From: Spironucleus salmonicida
Taxonomy: Eukaryota > Fornicata > Diplomonadida > Hexamitidae
Length of the DNA stretch: 64,000 nt
NCBI GenBank assembly: GCA_000497125.2
Contig: CM035319.1
Coordinates: 1,604,001 to 1,668,000 of the forward strand
Reading direction: 5' to 3'
The notes below the pieces were generated by a model that was given only the letters and a program-made list of their open reading frames with translations, did no database searches and was not told the origin of the DNA. A program made the position numbers and the translations under genes. This document shows positions 23,453-36,625 of the stretch, piece after piece (the first letter of the stretch is position 1; each line of letters begins with the position of its first letter).

Positions 23453-26400
23453 ATGTCTGGCGCTGCAGTTAAAAGAGTAGACCCAAGAGAGCATGTCTTG
23501 CTTAGACCTGATATGTATATTGGTTCAATAACTCCAGAGAAAACTAAAGGGTGGTTTGTAGATGCATCTAATAAGCTTTATCAAGGTGAAGGTAATTTTG
23601 TACCAGGACTTTACAAAATATTTGATGAAATAGTAACTAATGCATCTGATAATAAGTAAAGAGACAAGGACAGATAGAAAAAATAGAGCTATATCAAGTG
23701 CTGGTTCGAGAGTACTCCAGACGGCAAAGAAATTACAGTTTAAAATGATGGAGTTCAAGGATTTTTATCTTTCAATAAGTAAGAGAAGATGTATATTCCT
23801 GAATTAGCTTTTGGCGTGCTTATGACATCTAGCAATTATGATGATAGCGAGGAGAGAGTAACAGGGGGACGTAACGGTTTTGGAGCAAAATTGACTAACA
23901 TTTACTCTAAATAATTTAAAGTAGAAGTCTGTGAAGGGGGAAAGAAATATACTTAGCTGTGGACAAATAATATGCTTAATAGAAATGAACCAGAGATAAA
24001 AGATACATCATCTAATTAAAATTATGTTAAAATAAGTTTTATACCAGATTACGCTAGATTTTAACTTACAGATTTAAATAATGATAATGAAGCTTTGCTC
24101 AGAAGAAGAATCTTTGATATCGCCGGTTGTAATGAAAAACTTTAAGTATTTTTAAATGAGGAAAGATTACCTGTTTCAGGATTTTAAGACTATGCAAGAA
24201 TGTTTTTCACTGCTAGTTCTCCAAAATTTGTTGAAGAAAATTAACCTGTGGCGGAACCAACAGATGCTACAGTAGCAACTACTACAACTGCCAAATCTAA
24301 ATAAGTTTTCTGGTAAGATTAGTATATAAGCTATTATAGTCCTCATGATTTTTGGGATATTGCTGTTTTCTATTCAGAAGCGTAAGAATTTTAACAACTT
24401 TCGTTTGTTAATTCTATTTGTACGCTAGAAGGAGGGATGCATGTAGAATTAATGATAGATAACCTTATCGCTCCATTGAATGATGCTGTTAAGAAATTTT
24501 TAGCTAAAGACGGGATCAAAGATCCTAAAGAATTAACTAGAGCTTAGGTGAAAAATAATGTATTTATTGTAATCAGATCTTTAATAGTTAATCCATCGTT
24601 TGACTCTTAGACTAAAGTAGCCCTTCGCACACCGAAAGTATAGCTGAAGAAAACATTAACATTCATAGATACTGATCCATCATATAAAAAATTCATTAAG
24701 AGTTTGTAAAATAATGATACATTGTTATATTCATTAGGGTAATTGGTTTCTAAAACCTAAAGTAAATTATTAGCCAAAATGGATGGAGCAAAGAAAGCCA
24801 ATATAATTGTTCCAAAATTAGATGATGCCGTTGCTGCTGGTACTTCTCAATCGAATAAATGTTTTCTATTTTTGACTGAAGGTGATTCTGCCAAAGGTCT
24901 TGCAGTTGAAGGAATTTCATAGATTAAGGATGGACGTAAATTTTATGGTGTTTTCCCATTACGTGGTAAGGTTTTAAATGTTAGAGAAGTATCACATGAT
25001 AAGCTTGCTAATAATGCTGAAATCAATAATCTCAAGAAGATTTTAGGCCTACGATAGCAATGTAAATATGAAAATTAATCTGATATAGCATAACTGAGAT
25101 ATGGGAAGGTAGTTATTATGGCAGATTAGGATTATGATGGTTCTCATATTAAAGGATTAATTTTAAACGTATTTGATACATTTTGGCCCAATCTTTTGAA
25201 AAGCGGTTATTTGTAAGAATTTATCACACCTATTGTAAGATGTAGAAGAAAAGGAAGCAATGAGGTTATTGATTTCTATACACTACAAGAATTAGAAACA
25301 TGGATAGAATAACAAATTGATATTAAAAAATGGTAAGTCCAATACTATAAGGGTCTTGGTACTTCAGATAAGGCCGAAGCAAGAGAATATTTTACTTCTA
25401 ACAATATTGTTAAGAATTAAAAATAATTTGTTCATGACAAAGATGCTTCTGCTAGACTTAATTTAGCTTTTCATAAATAACTTAGTAATTAACGTAAAAT
25501 CTGGCTTAATGAGACAAGCGCAGATGTTTATCTAGATAATAAGCAAAAAATTATCAATATTTCAGATTTTGTGGATAAAGAATTGGTTTTATTCGAAAAA
25601 TATGCTAATATCCGTTCGATTCCTTCCCTTATAGATGGTCTTAAACCATCATAGAGAAAGGTACTTTTTGCAGCACTAAAGAGAAATCTTGTAACACCTC
25701 TTAAAGTGGTGCAACTTTCTGGTAATGTTTCAGAAAAGGCGGCTTATCATCATGGCGAAGCCTCTCTGAATGATACTATTGTAGGTCTGGCACAGTACTT
25801 TACTGGAGCTAATAATCTTCCAATACTCGTCCCCAAAGGTATGTTTGGATCAAGAGCACGTGGTGGTAAGGATTCAGCGGCGCCGAGATATATTTTTACT
25901 TATTTGCAGGCTATTGTAAAATATATTTTCATGAAGCAAGATGAAAAACTATACGAAAGAGTTACAGATGATAATTTAGTTGTTGAACCAGTTTTCTATG
26001 CACCAGTTATTCCTATGGTATTAGTCAATGGAGCTGCTGGTATTGGAACTGGTTATTCTTCTAATGTACCTTAATTTAATCCTAGGGATCTTATCCACTG
26101 CTTAAGAATGCGTCTATATTAAAAATCTACAAAAGAGTTAAGATATGGTTCTAAGTAGATAATGCCTTGGTATCGTGATTGGTAAGGTAGCATAAAAACC
26201 GAATACGAAGATGCAAATAATATTCACATTGAAAGATGGATATTTAGTGGTAAATTTGAAATTACTAACTCTACTTCTATTCGCATCACTGAATTGCCTC
26301 CATCTGTTTGGACAGAAGATTATCGGGAAATGCTATAGTCATGGATAACAGAAAATAAAGGAGAAGAAAAAGGAGTTGGGAAACCTTAGGTTGTTATGGT

Positions 26401-27580
26401 TAATGATTTTTCAGATAATGATACTGTTGATATTCATGTTCAGTTCTCCGAACAATACGCTAAACATTTTCTCAAGAATGTTAATCCCAAGAGTAAAAAT
26501 ACTGAATAATATTAAAATGTGTTAAAAGTCATGAAACTCACTTCATCATAGAAGACTACCAACATGGTACTTCATAATGAGAACGGAAATATATAGGTGT
26601 ATACAACTGTTTAGAGCATCATAGATACCTTCTTTAGAGTGCGTATGAATTTCTACTAAAAGAGAAAATAAGATTAGTTGGATTATCTTCAAGAGCGTGC
26701 TATAGAATAAAATGAGAGAGCTAGGTTTGTTTAGTTTGTAATTGAAGGCAAGATTAAGGTAAATAATGTTAAAAGAGACATCATAACTGAGGATTTGTGG
26801 AAAAATAAGTTCCTTCCTACGCATATGAATAGACTTCATTTATTAGAAGGTTCTTCAGAGGCCGTTCATGATGAAAACTCATAAGAGGATTCGAACAATG
26901 CTGAGCAGCGTGCTTTCCTGGATGCTCTTGTTAAGCGTATTTAGGATGTGCGGGATAGGGAAAAGTTTTTCCAAGCTATAAAATCTTTACCTGACAGCAA
27001 GACTAGAATTAATTGTTATTCATATCTGCTCAACATGGCTATCTATTCTCTTACTGAAGAAAAGTACGAAGAGCTCAGAAGACAGGCAGATTAGGCAGAG
27101 AGAGAATATCTTGTTCTCCTTGCTAAACCTGTTGAAAACATTTGGTTAGAAGATTTATCAAGACTAGATCTCAGCCTGGACGTATTTGACAATCATGTTA
27201 AGAAGAATATCATTGGTGTTAATTTTGAAATTAAAGATGCAGATGTTGTTAGGTTGAAATAATAAGTAGACAAATAGTATGCTGACTTCCAAGGCGCTGA
27301 TGGTGATTCTGATGTTGAACCTGAATTAGTTAAGATAGTAGAGAAAACTAAAGCAGTGAAATAGCCTAAGGCTACCAAGGACACTCCCAAAGAGAAGCCT
27401 GCATCTAAATAGAAAGGAGATGACAGGCCTTCCTTACTGAAGAAAAAGGATGCATCTGAGGCTCCTGCTAAAAAGGCTGCACCTAAGAAGAAAGAGGTAT
27501 CAGAATCCGAACTCACCGAGGTTAGCTTCTCATCTGATTCTGCAGAGTAAAGTTACTCTATTGATGATGATCTCGAGTGA
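23453..27580 (+). CDS. TOP2: DNA topoisomerase II
   Basis: 1375 residues in one exon, from ATG 23453 to TGA 27578-27580. Type IIA topoisomerase that passes one duplex through another using ATP; nuclear. The N-terminal GHKL ATPase is visible (FDEIVTNASDNK, TGGRNGFGAKLTN). The TOPRIM domain carries TEGDSAKGLA near residue 475 and the metal-binding DQDYDGSHI near residue 557. The active-site tyrosine is Tyr813, in RGGKDSAAPRYIFTYL. The C-terminal 150 residues are charged and Lys/Ser-rich, as usual for the regulatory tail. Length is normal for the family. This gene is the clearest demonstration that TAA and TAG encode Gln here, since dozens interrupt conserved domains without damage. Confidence 0.98.
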
Positions 27581-27956
27581 TGTATCAAAATATGTTAACT
27601 ATTTTAATAAAGATTCTATATTGTTTCCTAAAGACTACCTATTTTTATTTAATGATATTTCTAAGTCTTACTTAAGAATACTACGGTTTAACATAGACTA
27701 TTATGATATATACGTGGAATATAAATATTTTTATTTGCAATAGTTTTCTTCACTATTTCATTTTATTTAATAATATATTACTTCAATATTTATATTGATA
27801 TGGGTATAAACATATTTATAGGAATATTTACAACTCAAAATTTAATTTATATTCTTTATATTATATACTAAATATAGTATAGTAGAGAGAAGTTATGACA
27901 TTACAACATGCTAGTATAGTAAACATCACTTAGCATAAAAAAGGTTACGATTATTA
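27581..27956. other. AT-rich intergenic region
   Basis: About 376 bp between the convergent ends of topoisomerase II and the surface-protein gene. Longer than most convergent gaps in this window. No ORF, RNA or repeat seen. Confidence 0.55.
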
Positions 27957-29525
27957 TCAAATCACTATTGCAGCCGTAAGAGCAATTATTCCGACAAAGA
28001 ACAACATTCCTGCCGAGCTATCCTTTGTTACACATTCCCTACCTTTCCATTCAAAGCCCTTTTTACAAAAACACCCAACACCTGGACCTCCTTTTGAACC
28101 ACTAAATTATGCATCTTTGGGACAGTCTACACATAGTCCAGCAGGATGTGAGTATTAGTTTCTAGGACATGGCTTACATTCATCATCCTCGTCATCAATA
28201 GAAAACCAGTTAGCTGGACATTCACAGTAATCTTTGCGAGCAGCACCTGGATGAAGTGTAATACCGTCAAAAGGGCATTACATACATAATATTTAACCGA
28301 CATCTTCGTTGTAAAAGTTTAATGGACACATATCGCATGAGTCTTTCCCAGAAGATTACTGGTAATGTCCAGCAGGGCATGGCCTACATACTCCAGCATT
28401 TAAGTCTCCTTCATTTCCAGGACTACATAATGCGCCAATCAAGGCCGCCTCAAAATCTGCGTTGGTAATTGAGTTTACGTCAGTCTTAAAAACAGTTTAT
28501 AGTTTTTTATAACTGAATAATTCAATGCCATTATTGCTTTTACTAGTTACAATATCACCTTTCAAAGAATTATAAAACGCAGTATCAAAATTACCTTCTC
28601 TATTATTCATCATTATTCCTGCAATTTTTTAGTTCCACCATGGATTTGTATCACTATAATAACTAGTCCATTTCTGCATTTCTGTTATAAAACTAGATTT
28701 ACTATAAACATCGTCGCTTCTACTACCAATTATTACCATTATTGGCTTTGTATTACTAGCTAGGCTAGCAGCGAACATACCTTTGTGTATTAAATCCCCA
28801 GACGTTTCCCATTCCCCAATTTTATCATTCATAGTATGAATAACAATCCAATTTACATATGAATCACCAGGATAAAGGTCGGCAATGTTTCTTTTACAGG
28901 TAGTGCTTTTATAGTCATTTTGTGTAGCATTCACAGTAGGGGTTACAAAAATTCCTTCTTCAGGGCAAATAACAACTTTGTCTTCCTCATCAACGTACCA
29001 TCCATCACATTATTGATAAGTTCCATTAGGACCATCACAAGCAGATGCAGAAATACCAAACGCGAATTTAGAACGAATATTAGCCTTCTTAGCGTCAACT
29101 ACTAATTTTTAAAATACTTTTTTAAAAATATCCGGATCTATAGAGAATGATGGAAACTCATTAGAATAAGCACCTATCAATATAATAGACGAGGTATTAG
29201 TTTCTTGTTCAAACTCTTATAGCATTCCATAAAATTTTTATATGTAGTCTTCATGTAGTCCAGCAAGTATCGCTTACATTGAATCCTTATTATTTATGGG
29301 TAACATTGGATCCCAATGAATAAGTGGAACTGCAGAAACATTATAGATTTATAAAAGTTATGTTTTGAATCTACCTATATCAATGTCATTTAGAGTCCAG
29401 TGGGCTTGAAAGCCTGCATATACAATACTTTTATTTATAAATGCTTACATATTGCCAATATGTTCTTTGTCAAAACTGGTATCAAAAGTACCTATAGCAT
29501 ATGCTTATAATGTTAAGACCATCAT
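27957..29525 (-). CDS. Surface or secreted protein: degenerate GH26-like domain plus Cys-rich repeats, 522 aa
   Basis: ATG at 29525 (tandem ATG, with an in-frame TGA just upstream), TGA at 27957-27959. A very short hydrophobic leader (MMVLTLQAYA) suggests secretion. Residues about 11-330 resemble a GH26 beta-mannanase barrel: PLIHWDPM around residue 70, GAYSNEF with Glu123 at the acid/base position, and YPGDSYVNWI before KPIMVIIGS at about 260-268, where GH26 enzymes have an AEFGS nucleophile. The nucleophile Glu is absent, so catalysis is doubtful. Residues about 365-490 carry CxxCPxG-type Cys repeats (GCC2/GCC3, ephrin-receptor-like). A C-terminal hydrophobic segment, about residues 504-522, ends the protein as a membrane anchor or GPI signal. 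A degenerate sugar-binding surface protein is my inference. Confidence 0.75.
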
Positions 29526-29612
29526 TATAAGGAATCATAACCAAACCTACAAATATCTACATCTAGCTTTTAGATAATATTATATAAGATATAAATAAAT
29601 AATAAAATTTAT
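29526..29612. promoter_or_regulatory. 87 bp divergent promoter
   Basis: Between the starts of the surface-protein and leucine-rich-repeat genes. It contains a TAATATTATATAAGATATA-type core at about 29575-29593. Inferred from position and composition. Confidence 0.45.
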
Positions 29613-31532
29613 ATGCGCGGAAATGTGCTAACATCATCTCCAATACGCCCGAAGGAAAAACTATAATCTGTTTTCACTTTGTATGCTAGTAGTGAAGAAT
29701 AATAACAGCACAAAAATATTCCAAAAAGGTTAGTAGTTTCACAATTATCGTTTCATGATGATTTCATTCGTCAAAAGCGTATGAATATTATTGACGAAAT
29801 GCAAAGACCAGAATCATAGCAATCCTAGAAAAGTAGCCAATCACAACCTAAATCCATTGAAAAGGTTCTAAATCCATATATTTTATTTGAATTTAACAGG
29901 CCAATTAATTATCCAGTATCAGATTGGTAATATTTCCTTACTACAACTAAAAATTTGGTAGCTACAGATAGAAAATTCACTGATGTAGATTTTCCTGATC
30001 CTTATTCATGGGATAAGTTAATCGTTTCAGGAAATAGATTACTTTTAACTGATTTTTTACTACAGAACATTAAAAACCTAGATTTATCTGATAATGAAAT
30101 TGATGATATAAAATTAGAGCTAATGTTAGGAATTACTGAATAAGTATCTTTAGAGTAATCACTTTAGCTAGGGTTATATGAGTCATTGTAGTCTATCGAT
30201 CTATCAATGAATTTCTTTTAAGATTTTGAAAAGCTAACGAGTTTATTGTCAAAATTTCCAAACTTAAAGCAATTAACATTAACTTAGATGAAGTTTAAAT
30301 AGTTTTCCTAATTGTAAGAACCATTACCTAATGTATAAAATTTAATTCTCGATTCTAATCATATAACAAAATAATTTTTACTATTATTGGCAAATATATT
30401 TCCAAATTTATGCTTTTTATCTCTATGTAACTGTAATCTTGCATCAATGCACTTAAATTATTTTGGGAACTTCAAACATTTACTAGCATTAAAAATTAAA
30501 GATAATCCCAAAATTCGCAGCCTTGATACTATTAAAGCTTTTCTACGTAATATTGACATTGATACACTAGAATATATTGATATTAGCGTTGTTGATAATA
30601 AATAGAACTAAAAGCAACCAGCAATTGTAACTTTTAGCAAAGATGAACTTGGTAAAATTTTAACTGGGAAAATACCAGATACACAAAATATTGATGTTAT
30701 TGTCTACGAAAGATAGGAAGTTTTGGGTATGAGAATGCAATATCGGGAGAAACATAGTGTTTTATAAGATTGCTTGGTTGAGAGTTAGATGGATACAAAA
30801 GACATCATCCCTTATTTAGAATCAACTAAATCCGAGAGTAAGTAAATTAGATGTAAGAGCATGTTGGCAACGATTTTACCAAGCGAAATTTAAAAACCAC
30901 ACAAATATTATCAGAATAAACTCGTGCGACCATTATCTAATAGAAAACATTTTTTAGCTGAAGACGGTATGGATTATCTTAGCACATGGCTACGATAATA
31001 AGATGGAGTTTTAGCATAAAATTTACTTATTGCGGATTCTATTTAATAAGCATTATAATTATTTTCAAATTCTAACAAAACAAGACATGAACTTATGTCA
31101 GAAATTAACACCAAGAATTAATCTGCTAATGCTTCTAGAGCACCTTCACCTGATAAATCATCGTTTTTCGTTACAGCAGTTGATGTTGGTTAAGATGATT
31201 TTACGGAACCCACCTAACTTCTGAAAGAGTCTGATCTCTAAATAGATTAACGCGAAATTTCTAACTTCTAACGATCTGTTTTTGATGATTCATTGTTGAG
31301 TTAAGATTTATTTGAGCGGCTTAACTTAGTATTAGGGCCTACTTCAGAATTAGATTTAGCTAACCACCCAATTGATACATCAGGGCTGTAATCGTTCCTA
31401 CCTCGCGGTGTAAACACGAACATGTAGGAACTGTATAAGGCCCTTAAACAGACTTTGCTAAACCCCCAGGGTGAAGAATTCAGAATCGACGATGAGGAGA
31501 TCCTAAAGGTCCTGATGGATGAGGTGAAGTGA
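29613..31532 (+). CDS. Leucine-rich-repeat protein, 639 aa
   Basis: ATG at 29613, TGA at 31530-31532. After a polar N-terminus of about 110 residues, leucine-rich repeats run from about residue 125 to 330 (examples NLDLSDNEIDDIKL, LQSIDLSMNFF, LCFLSLCNCNLASM, LLALKIKDNPKIRSLD). The spacing is that of SDS22/LRR-protist types. The C-terminal 300 residues are Ser/Gln/Leu-rich with acidic patches. The last 65 codons are noticeably GC-richer than the rest. Cytosolic, probably a protein-interaction scaffold; partner unknown. Converges on the USP gene with 10 bp between stops. Confidence 0.82.
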
Positions 31533-31542
31533 TAAATTGCCT

Positions 31543-32703
31543 TCATATCATTAGCTCTTCGACGCAGTATATCAAAACGTACGCGGTGAATCCCTCCCCG
31601 GCTGATCCAGCAGTTGCCAGAACTGTTATTTCGTCAACCTATTAAACAATTGCATCATCGAACTGATACCACACTTTTCCGTGCTTGGCGTAAGTGATAT
31701 AATGCCCTCCGTCAACGGATAGCCCCTTATGACAAATTACTGCTTTCAAGTGATATAACGGCTACGCAGGATTGAAACTGGTAACTGTGCAATCTGGTCC
31801 GCAGAACTCCTACATAGACATTTCTGGTGCGAACGCGATTTTTCTGGTGATCTTTTGCAGTGTTTCGCCACTCTGCGCAAAGCGCATCAGCTGAATTTGC
31901 AAAATTCCAGGCAGTCTCCCGAAAAGCTTATCGCCCAGCATCGCTGAGATTGTCTCTTCTACCGTGTTCATAGCTTTTACGGGAACGCGCAAAAACGTTT
32001 CTTTTTCTTCACCAAATTGGCACTCGAAGAGCTCGTTCAGCTTGCGCGTCTCTAGGAAGCCGCTAAGCTGCGCCGCAAATCCCACTCCTTTTGCAGCTAG
32101 GTTCAGATCGTCCTCCAGCTCCCGTTCAATTAGGAACAGTGCTTCCTGAGCATCTTACTGCTTCCCCAACGCAAACTGCGGGTGCTTCCCGCGCAGCGAG
32201 TCACCCAGAGGGGCAGTTTACTGGACCGTTTCCCGGGCTCCCAGCTGTTTTATTGTCTTGCAGACGGCAGCGGCCAATGTAGATCCCGAATCGCGCGCTT
32301 CCGCGAGCCCACCAGCAAGGGGCGAAATAGCAGTCAGCACCTGTACTGCAGAAGCCAGGTAGCACAGGTTTCCGTCGTTGGACATGCCTACGGGGCGGTT
32401 CTTGTACATCGAGCGGCGGACGTTTTCAAGCTGATTTGCTGTCAGTTTCTATGCTGGATCAGCTGCTGACTGCGCGTTGCCGAGGAGGATCAATTTAGAG
32501 CCGTTTTATATGTTGTATGACGCTAGTGTGTCCTAGAGCTGCAAAGGGGATGGGGAAGTTTCGGAAATTAAGATCTAGTACTCTATGTCGAGTTCTGAGA
32601 TTGAGGAAAGCATAACTGCTAGAGTTTCGACGGTTTCATCGCTGGAAATCGTTATATCGAAAGGGTTGTTCTTAAAGAAGACTTTCAAATTGATATCCGA
32701 CAT
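31543..32703 (-). CDS. USP14: Ubiquitin-specific protease, USP14/Ubp6-like
   Basis: 386 residues, ATG 32703 to TGA 31543-31545. Residues 1-75 look like an N-terminal ubiquitin-like domain. The Cys box is at GNLCYLAS with catalytic Cys114, and QQDAQEAL follows. The His box SVDGGHYITYAKHGKVWYQF carries His334, with the FDDAIV segment after it. A ubiquitin-like domain followed directly by a compact USP domain is the layout of the proteasome-associated enzyme USP14/Ubp6, which trims ubiquitin from substrates at the 19S particle. It is shorter than human USP14 (494 aa). The gene is GC-rich and uses mostly CAG/CAA for Gln, unlike its neighbours. Confidence 0.9.
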
Positions 32704-32751
32704 TAGAGGTGCAGTAGAAAAATTATTATTTTAATATATAATAATCAATTT

Positions 32752-33972
32752 TCACTATGGAAGTTCGTTTAATGAATTATGACGTTGAAAGGTTGTTTCG
32801 ATTTGTTTGTCAAGCATTTCATCCGGAAACTAAAAATGAGGGAAGTAGGCACGGATAAATTATACTAGTTTCTCATCTCTGTATAAAATTTATATCCGTT
32901 CTTCTAGCCTGGTATCTAGGGTAAATACTTCAATTGAATTATCAAATAAAAACATTTCGCTGCTGATCAGATCGATTAACAGAAGCCCTTTTTCATACAG
33001 TGATCGTAAGTCTTGATAAAATTTTAGATTTGAAATGTAAACACACATTCTAGGATCTGTTCTCTCAATTAATACTTAAGAGTCTTTGCTAGGCATTAAA
33101 GCAGGTGTAAAATCTTACTTAAATATATCTACATCAGTGGTGTGTACAATCTGTTTTACATATTGCTCCTCAATTATTTTTTTTGAAACATACAACTCGG
33201 GGTTTAGCTAAATCTTTTACTAAACTAATCTTTTCTATTCAATGTAGTTTATAACATCCTCGCCATGTAAATAAACTTTACAAAGCAATAGATTTCTCTT
33301 CTAACAATGGTAAATTGTCTTAAATGTTTAAATCCATGAAATTGGGATCTGGCCTACTTTTCTAACGGCCTAAAATCCGTCATCCTAACCATTTTTTAGT
33401 TCTATTTTCTTCACCTTTCCAGATAGTTGAATTTGCAGTATGCTGAGGCTGCGTTTCTATAACAAAAATAAGTCATCATTTGGTCTAAAGATATCCATAT
33501 CTATCTAATTGAAACGTTTATTTGCAGGTTTGATTTCCAAACTTGTTAAATCAAATTCGTAATACAGGAGATCGTCATCGCGAATTAGCAGTGAGTTTTA
33601 AGGATATGAGCAATAGGCAAACCCCTAGGTAACAGTGAAGGTAAGCTAAATTAATTCCGTTAAAATTGAGTTTTGTAGCCGATATACTTTACTAGGGTTG
33701 ATTATTGAGGCGGGTGAAATAACATACTAGTTTTCATTAAGACTAATGATGGGAAATTGTAATACTGATACAAAATCAGTACTTTGGCAAGGGAAATCAA
33801 TTTTTTCTTTTCTTATATAATTGTAGCTTTCATCAAAGAATACTTTATAATTTTACTAAAAACCAACAAATTATTCACCTACCTAGTGTACATAATATGA
33901 TTGTAGAATGTGAAAGTTTGTCTTATCTTCCTCTACTTCCATTTATAACTCCCTCATACTCATGCGTTTCAT
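32752..33972 (-). CDS. Hypothetical protein, 406 aa, possibly beta-propeller
   Basis: The first in-frame ATG is at 33972, with further in-frame ATGs at 33963, 33957 and 33942. The first was chosen because the TATA-like stretch lies just upstream. TGA is at 32752-32754, 48 bp from the USP start. Alternating short hydrophobic strands and polar turns through the first 230 residues would fit a beta-propeller, without clear WD signatures. The C-terminal part is mixed and more helical. Not recognised. Confidence 0.7.
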
Positions 33973-34019
33973 TTTATAGACGATATTATATAATATATAA
34001 AATTAATAGGAAAAATTAG
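33973..34019. promoter_or_regulatory. 47 bp divergent promoter with AT palindrome
   Basis: Lies between starts at 33972 and 34020. It contains the near-palindrome ATATTATATAATATATAA at about 33983-34000, equally usable on either strand. This is the tightest divergent spacing in the window. Confidence 0.55.
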
Positions 34020-34913
34020 ATGGTTGAAAATATGCCAGATCTCTAAGTCTTTGGCAGTGAGGCATATACAAATATCAATACACATTATATCAAAAAAGAA
34101 GACACAGTACTTTATGAGGATGTCTTTTTGCATTTATGTGATGATCCAGTTGAGAATTTGCTTGATATTACCTAAATGAACTTTGAGTATATTAACCCAA
34201 TTTAGCGTGATGCATTTTTTAGAATGCCTGGACGAGTAAAAAGATAACCTACCTCACATTATGGTAAGTTATTAGTTAAATCTAAGCCGTGTTTATGCAA
34301 GAGGTTTGACATGAAAATTCTCACTAGATCGCTTATTATGAAAGTAGATTAATCATTTACAGATATTTTAGAAAAATTTCATTATAAGATGCGGTCTATT
34401 ATGTAGACTAGACATGATCTTACATTATTCTAGGAAGAAATAGTTATGTAGAAAAATAACTTCACTTAGTTAAATTTTAAAAATATAATTCAAGAACAGT
34501 TGTGTTAAACTGGGCACATATGTACTACTCATTGGGAAAATATTATTAAGAAGGAGTTTCTATCTAGTAATTCTGCTTAATAAATCATCAACTAGATCAT
34601 TGATAGTTTTGAATTGAAATATAAAACTAGTTTTAATTAGTTAAATGATATTATTTATATCAATGAAGATTATTAAGATTTAAGCAGTAGATTATTCTTG
34701 TATTACTGTGATGATTAAGTGGTTGACTTATTCCATCAATAATTAATTTAGTTAGAAAAAGTAGTAGCCAACTTAGAAGATAAATATAATAAATCGATTA
34801 ATAGTCTAAACGGAAGAGGTTTTAAAATTTAATAATTGATTAACAAGTTAAATTAGCTATATAATGGAAATTATGAGCCATCTGAGATCGATGTTTAGTT
34901 AGACTTGTAGTGA
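34020..34913 (+). CDS. Hypothetical helical protein, 297 aa
   Basis: ATG at 34020 and TGA at 34911-34913. The N-terminal 100 residues are mixed, with a short Cys-containing segment (KPCLCKRF). From about residue 115 the protein is helical and Gln/Asn/Leu-rich, consistent with coiled coil. No recognised domain. Confidence 0.7.
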
Positions 34914-35783
34914 GTGAATAATATTATAATTTTACGTTTAATTATATATACTTAGATTATTATTATCTAGTTTTATAATAATAGTGTGTATGAATAAATT
35001 TAATAACAAATGATGATATTTATAATTAAATATAAAGTGATATTAATAAGACTTTTATTCTAAACTAAAATAATCTGTTAATACCAGTTAATACTAAAAA
35101 TAGAGTAATTAAAAAAGGATTGAACGAGTATATCGCTATGTTAAAATATCAAATTTTTAATTCTTAGTATAGATATAAATTTTTTAAATGAGTATTTTGC
35201 AGAAAAGTGAAGACATTGATCAAGTTATTTATAATATTGATATCTTGTTTTTAATTTGTAGTTACTAATAAGAGAAATAGCAATTACTTTCTAAAAATTA
35301 AATAAGAGGCTAAAATATTATTACAAGATAAAATTATATTTTTTTTAAATTTCTATTTTATTTATTTTTATCTAACGAATTATATATCAGTTATAAGCTT
35401 TAATTAGTAAATATAAACTTGTAAGTTTAATTTATACAAAATAATATATTACTATATTAGATGATATAATTTTTATATTAAATATAAATAATGTACAAAG
35501 ATTCTATATCTGTATTAATAGTATATACAAAACGTATTTTGTAAAACAGTTTTGCTATAAAAAAATATTTTAATAAGGATGAAATCTTGTATTTGTGAAT
35601 TTAATATATTTTAGGATAATTCGGAATCAAGTATTCATTTAAAAATGTGGTAATGTAACATTAATACTTACAAACGATAAGAAAATAGCAGATAGATATA
35701 ATATTTAGTATAAAATGCAAAAATATTTAAAACATAAAAACTTAAATTGCTAACAACGCATATATCTATTTAAAATTATTAAA
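34914..35783. other. AT-rich intergenic region
   Basis: 870 bp of extremely AT-rich DNA downstream of the gene at 34020. Only short, compositionally random ORFs are present. No repeat or RNA-like structure noticed. Confidence 0.6.
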
Positions 35784-36188
35784 TCAATGGTCATTTGCAA
35801 CCTGTTAATATTAATTGATTACCAATATTATTTAAACAAAGTTTCTGTGCTGTTTTCCTAAAAATATCATCAGGATAATTCGAGTTATCTATTTATAGTA
35901 GTGGTTTTTATACTCTTAGCCATGATTATGGGAATGATTATGTTTATTTTTTATTGTCAAAAAATAGGTTTCTGTTATCAGGTAAGTAAGGATAGTCATC
36001 TTCACTAGATTGGGATACAAATTCATGTAAGAATGGACAATCTTATAACTAGCATTTCTAGTTCTATAGATAATGCGTGCAGTATTTTGAAGTTCCATAT
36101 TATGCTTTAATTTGTCGTCCTCCAATAAATGATCCTGAGATTGATAGAATACAATCAAGAGCATCGTTAGCGTCTTTATACAGTACAT
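35784..36188 (-). CDS. Possible small secreted protein, 134 aa
   Basis: Open from ATG 36188 to TGA 35784-35786 with TAA/TAG as Gln. The first 17 residues (MYCIKTLTMLLIVFYQS) could be a signal peptide, and a His/Asn-rich patch (HNHSHNHG) lies near residue 85. It sits in an otherwise AT-rich intergenic block with no family resemblance, so a chance ORF cannot be excluded. Confidence 0.4.
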
Positions 36189-36625
36189 AAATTTATGAAC
36201 CCCCTTGAATTTTGTTAGGCGTTATCCGTTGTAGTTTTCCATATTAACCGAAGAATTAGTAAGAATCTAGCTACAGATTAGTTAAACTTGGATCTAATCC
36301 TGTGACATAGACTAAATTTTTCTGAGATACTCTTATAAGTTATTTCTATTATAAAGAAAGCAATAGAAATTATTTAAGTAGCATTGTCGAAAGTGAAAAA
36401 ATAATAATATTATATTGAAATAATGTTTTTATTTTTATTTTCATCATTACGTTGAACGATATATAGAATATTATATTTTTACATGATATATAAAATATTA
36501 TTTAATATTAAACTTAATATAATAAGAATAACTTTATAATAATCTACTGCTTCCACATATTTCTTAAATGTAATAGTATAATAATAGTATTAATGTTAAA
36601 GACTTGCCCACTCCAATTTCTTAAA
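36189..36625. other. AT-rich intergenic region
   Basis: 437 bp upstream of IFT172, with TATA-like runs near 36460-36540. No convincing gene. Confidence 0.55.
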
